Source: Chloroflexota bacterium
GTDB taxonomy: Bacteria > Chloroflexota > Dehalococcoidia > DSTF01 > JACRBR01
Assembly (NCBI GenBank): GCA_025355835.1
Contig: JANXYW010000081.1
Location: 1 to 8,388, forward strand
Reading direction: 5' to 3'
Length of the DNA stretch: 8,388 bases
In this document: one piece after another, positions 6,611-8,388 of the stretch
How positions within the stretch are numbered: position 1 is the first letter of the stretch
How the letters are laid out: each line of letters starts with the position of its first letter
Translations under genes and position numbers: made by a program
Notes under the pieces: model-generated
The model's database searches: none
What the model was told of the DNA's origin: nothing
The model's input: only the letters and a program-made list of their open reading frames with translations

Positions 6611-6646
6611 GCTGTTAGCGTTTGGCTGTTGGCTGTTAGAAGCGTG
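6611..6646. repeat. GCTGTTAG-type direct repeats between convergent genes
   Basis: The 36-base gap consists largely of GCTGTTAG, GCTGTTGG and GCTGTTAG words. It is AT-richer than the flanking genes and is the only DNA between two convergent stop codons. No hairpin terminator was seen. It resembles the short-word tract after pdxS in style but not in sequence. Confidence 0.6.
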
Positions 6647-7459
6647 CTACCAGCGGCCGCTCGCGAGGCCCGCGCTGCCGGTATCGGGCGGGGCGATCGA
6701 TGCATCGTCCCGGAGGAATGTGACAGCGCGCAGCACTGACGCGAGCGGCACACGTTCGGCGGTGATCTGGCCCGTTGTGCTACCAGTGAACCCTTCGAAA
6801 GGGATGCCTGCGAAGAACCGTGCGTGAGTATTGGCCGTCATCGTCAGGCCCGCGGCGCCGCCGCCCCACAGGATGAGATCCGTACCCGAGATCTCGTACC
6901 GGACGATCGTGTGAAGCCCCAGCTCCGGATGCTCGGCCGCGAAGACGAGATACTGCGCGCCCAAACTATAATGGTACGCAAAGTGATCTGGCTCGCAGTC
7001 AGTAAACACGCCGGCCTCCCGCTCCCGCACCGCAAGCTCCACCTCTCCGCGGCTGATCTCGTCGACATCGAGCTGACGAGGCGTCTCACCAGAGTAGGAC
7101 TGGACGACCGATAGCGTCGCGCCGAACCCGGTGAGGTCGAACGGCTCAGGCGTGTAACCGGGCGAGGGTGCGTGCGGCGGTGAAGGTGGCGTCGGCGATG
7201 ATGTTCTGGGCGCGACCGTGGATGTGGTGGTCGGCGTAAACGTCGATGTGTTCGGCGCTGCTCGGTTCACGTTGTCTCCCACGGAGACCACGTTAGCGAC
7301 CACGATGAACTGCGAGCCTGTTGCGAGAGTTTCGATCGATCCGTATCCGCCGCCCGTGCACGCAAGCACGGGGCGCGCGGATGGTGGTCGCGCGCCCGCG
7401 ACCACTGCGATCGCCGCGAGTGCCATGCATCCCACAAGCAGCGTCGATAGCCGTATCAC
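6647..7459 (-). CDS. Secreted protein with PxTG-like C-terminal tail, possible TIMP/netrin-like fold (paralogue B)
   Basis: I do not recognise a named family with certainty. The 270-residue protein has a signal peptide (LLVGCMALAAIAVVAGA, about 7-23), with a likely cut before Cys34 in PVLAC. A Ser/Thr/Pro-rich stretch (about 66-105) follows. Next come FDLTGFGATLSVVQSYSGE (107-125), a second Cys at 155 in DCEP, LGAQYLVFAAEHPE, and the tail PPDTGSAGLASGRW (257-270). An N-terminal Cys, VVxSYxGE, an internal Cys and GxxYLVFA resemble the TIMP/netrin-like OB fold, where such cysteines form a disulfide; this is inference. VLAC could also be a weak lipobox. The start is GTG 7459, overlapping the stop of the upstream paralogue as GTGA. 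Translation is therefore probably coupled, and the visible ribosome site (GAGCGGG) is weak. Confidence 0.85.
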   Translation of the reverse strand: MIRLSTLLVGCMALAAIAVVAGARPPSARPVLACTGGGYGSIETLATGSQFIVVANVVSVGDNVNRAAPNTSTFTPTTTSTVAPRTSSPTPPSPPHAPSPGYTPEPFDLTGFGATLSVVQSYSGETPRQLDVDEISRGEVELAVREREAGVFTDCEPDHFAYHYSLGAQYLVFAAEHPELGLHTIVRYEISGTDLILWGGGAAGLTMTANTHARFFAGIPFEGFTGSTTGQITAERVPLASVLRAVTFLRDDASIAPPDTGSAGLASGRW

Positions 7460-8244
7460 TGCCGCCCGCTCGCCAGCCCGGCGCTGCCCGTACTTGGCGG
7501 CACGATGCGTGGCGCGTCGCCGCCGCGCATCCCGATGATCGCGGCGCGGAATGTCGCAAGCGGGACGCGCGGTGCCGTGAGGTACGCGTCACCCCGCTCG
7601 CTGAACTCAGCTGGTACACCGCTGAAATAGCGGCGATACGTCTCGCCGTGCATCATCACGCCGCTGAGATCCACCTCGTCGCCGCGCACGAGCAGCGCGA
7701 TGAGCGTGTGCTGTCCGCGTCCCGGCGAATTCGTCACGAGCGCGGCGTAGCGCGAACCTGCGTTGTAGCGTGTCAATGCGAGGCCGGGCTCGCACGGCCG
7801 CGGCGGGAACGGATTCGCCTGGATGATGCGCCACTCGCGCTCGGCAGCCGCTCGATCGGCGTCATCGACGGCAAGGGTGTCTCGGGCCTCACCGAAGTAC
7901 TGCTCGATCACACGCAGGCTCGCACCGATGCCTGAAAGCTGGAACGGATCAGGATCGGGCGGAGGCGTGGGCTGGCTGTACGGTGGCGAAACTGGCGTAG
8001 AGGGCAACGGGCGAGTTGCGGACGCGCTCGCCTCAGGCGTGACCGTTGGCGCGCGATTCTCCGGCCCGCCAACACCAACCGCTTCTACGAGCCCGATGAA
8101 CTGCGCTTCCGCGACGCGCTCGTCGAGCATCTCGGGGCCGATTTCACAAGCGAGTGCGGGATGGGCGGATCGACGATCGGTGATCAGGAGCGTCATGTTC
8201 AGAACAACAGCAGCGGTCAGCGCCGCTGCAACGATGCGCATCAT
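7456..8244 (-). CDS. Secreted protein with PxTG-like C-terminal tail, possible TIMP/netrin-like fold (paralogue A)
   Basis: First gene of a two-gene minus-strand operon and clear paralogue of the gene after it. I start it at ATG 8244, because GGAGG lies 6 bases upstream; a second ATG follows at once (8241, spacing 9). The TTG at 8271 in frame would put the ribosome site inside the gene. The 262-residue protein has a signal peptide (IVAAALTAAVVLNMTLLI) and ALAC with Cys33. QFIGLVEAVGV follows, then a Pro/Thr/Ser-rich insert (63-100), and FQLSGIGASLRVIEQYFGE (101-119), which aligns with the paralogue. Cys151 lies in PCEP, then AGSRYAALV, and the tail PPSTGSAGLASGRQ (249-262). Identity to the paralogue is modest except in these blocks, so the duplication is old. 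It is likely exported and either released or lipid-anchored. Function unknown. Confidence 0.85.
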   Translation of the reverse strand: MMRIVAAALTAAVVLNMTLLITDRRSAHPALACEIGPEMLDERVAEAQFIGLVEAVGVGGPENRAPTVTPEASASATRPLPSTPVSPPYSQPTPPPDPDPFQLSGIGASLRVIEQYFGEARDTLAVDDADRAAAEREWRIIQANPFPPRPCEPGLALTRYNAGSRYAALVTNSPGRGQHTLIALLVRGDEVDLSGVMMHGETYRRYFSGVPAEFSERGDAYLTAPRVPLATFRAAIIGMRGGDAPRIVPPSTGSAGLASGRQ

Positions 8245-8388
8245 ATGACGCCTCCAATCGTAGCCCTGCAAGTAACAGAACGTCCGGAAAGCGCGAAAGG
8301 TTAACGCGGTATCGAGGAAGTTTGGTCAGGAGGCGATGTCCACCACCCCATCCTCAAACCCGTCCCCAACTTCTACGCCCATCTCCGC
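8245..8388. other. Right-edge region, no assignable gene
   Basis: This stretch should hold the promoter of the secreted-protein operon, but no convincing -35/-10 pair was found on the minus strand. Near the edge three frames stay open. On the plus strand, ATG 8336 reads MSTTPSSNPSPTSTP with AGGAGG only 2 bases away, too close for a normal ribosome site. Another plus frame reads HHPILKPVPNFYAHLR with strongly C-ending codons but has no start codon after a stop at 8302. On the minus strand a frame ends ...FEDGVVDIAS at a TGA near 8326-8328 and could be the tail of an upstream gene. The window is too short to choose. Confidence 0.3.

Noticed and set aside
6647..8244. Classical LPxTG sortase substrates
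   Set aside because: The PxTG-like tail is not followed by a hydrophobic helix and basic residues, and both proteins stop within 11 residues of it.

Overview
This is a GC-rich bacterial window with strongly G/C-ending codons. It carries six complete protein genes, one gene cut by the left edge, a tandem pair of secreted paralogues (counted among the six plus one below), and two repeat-filled intergenic stretches. No RNA genes, CRISPR array or transposase were seen. The organism cannot be named from the sequence. The GC bias, the mix of housekeeping genes in single-gene units, the many palindromic intergenic repeats and the secreted proteins with a PxTG-type tail would fit a Chloroflexota-like bacterium, but that is inference only.

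Left part (1-2054): a partial acetoacetate-decarboxylase-family gene leaves the window on the minus strand. Divergent from it is pdxS, the vitamin B6 (PLP) synthase lyase subunit, with no pdxT beside it. A hairpin follows pdxS, then a small lipocalin-like protein gene.

Middle (2055-4975): a 329-base repeat-bearing gap holds four palindromes. Next comes an alpha/beta hydrolase on the minus strand, and divergent from it a complete M17 leucyl aminopeptidase (pepA-type) with a plausible sigma-70 promoter.

Repeat island (4976-5758): about 780 bases without a gene, packed with different repeat families. The main one is a pair of 96-bp elements with terminal inverted repeats (MITE-like), 94% identical to each other. 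Each is inserted into one arm of an older inverted pair of palindromic repeats, at the same pentamer (CTGAG/CTCAG). A CTTCGTG tandem tract follows.

Right part (5759-8388): a two-domain GNAT acetyltransferase faces a two-gene operon of secreted paralogues. These overlap by 4 bases (GTGA). Each has a signal peptide, a Cys at the predicted mature N-terminus, a Pro/Thr/Ser-rich insert, a second conserved Cys and a nearly identical C-terminal tail PP[S/D]TGSAGLASGR. They may be TIMP/netrin-like OB folds. This pair is the least familiar coding content. The last ~145 bases hold no gene I can assign.

The genes do not form one pathway. Most look like separately transcribed units, and only the two secreted paralogues look like a true operon.
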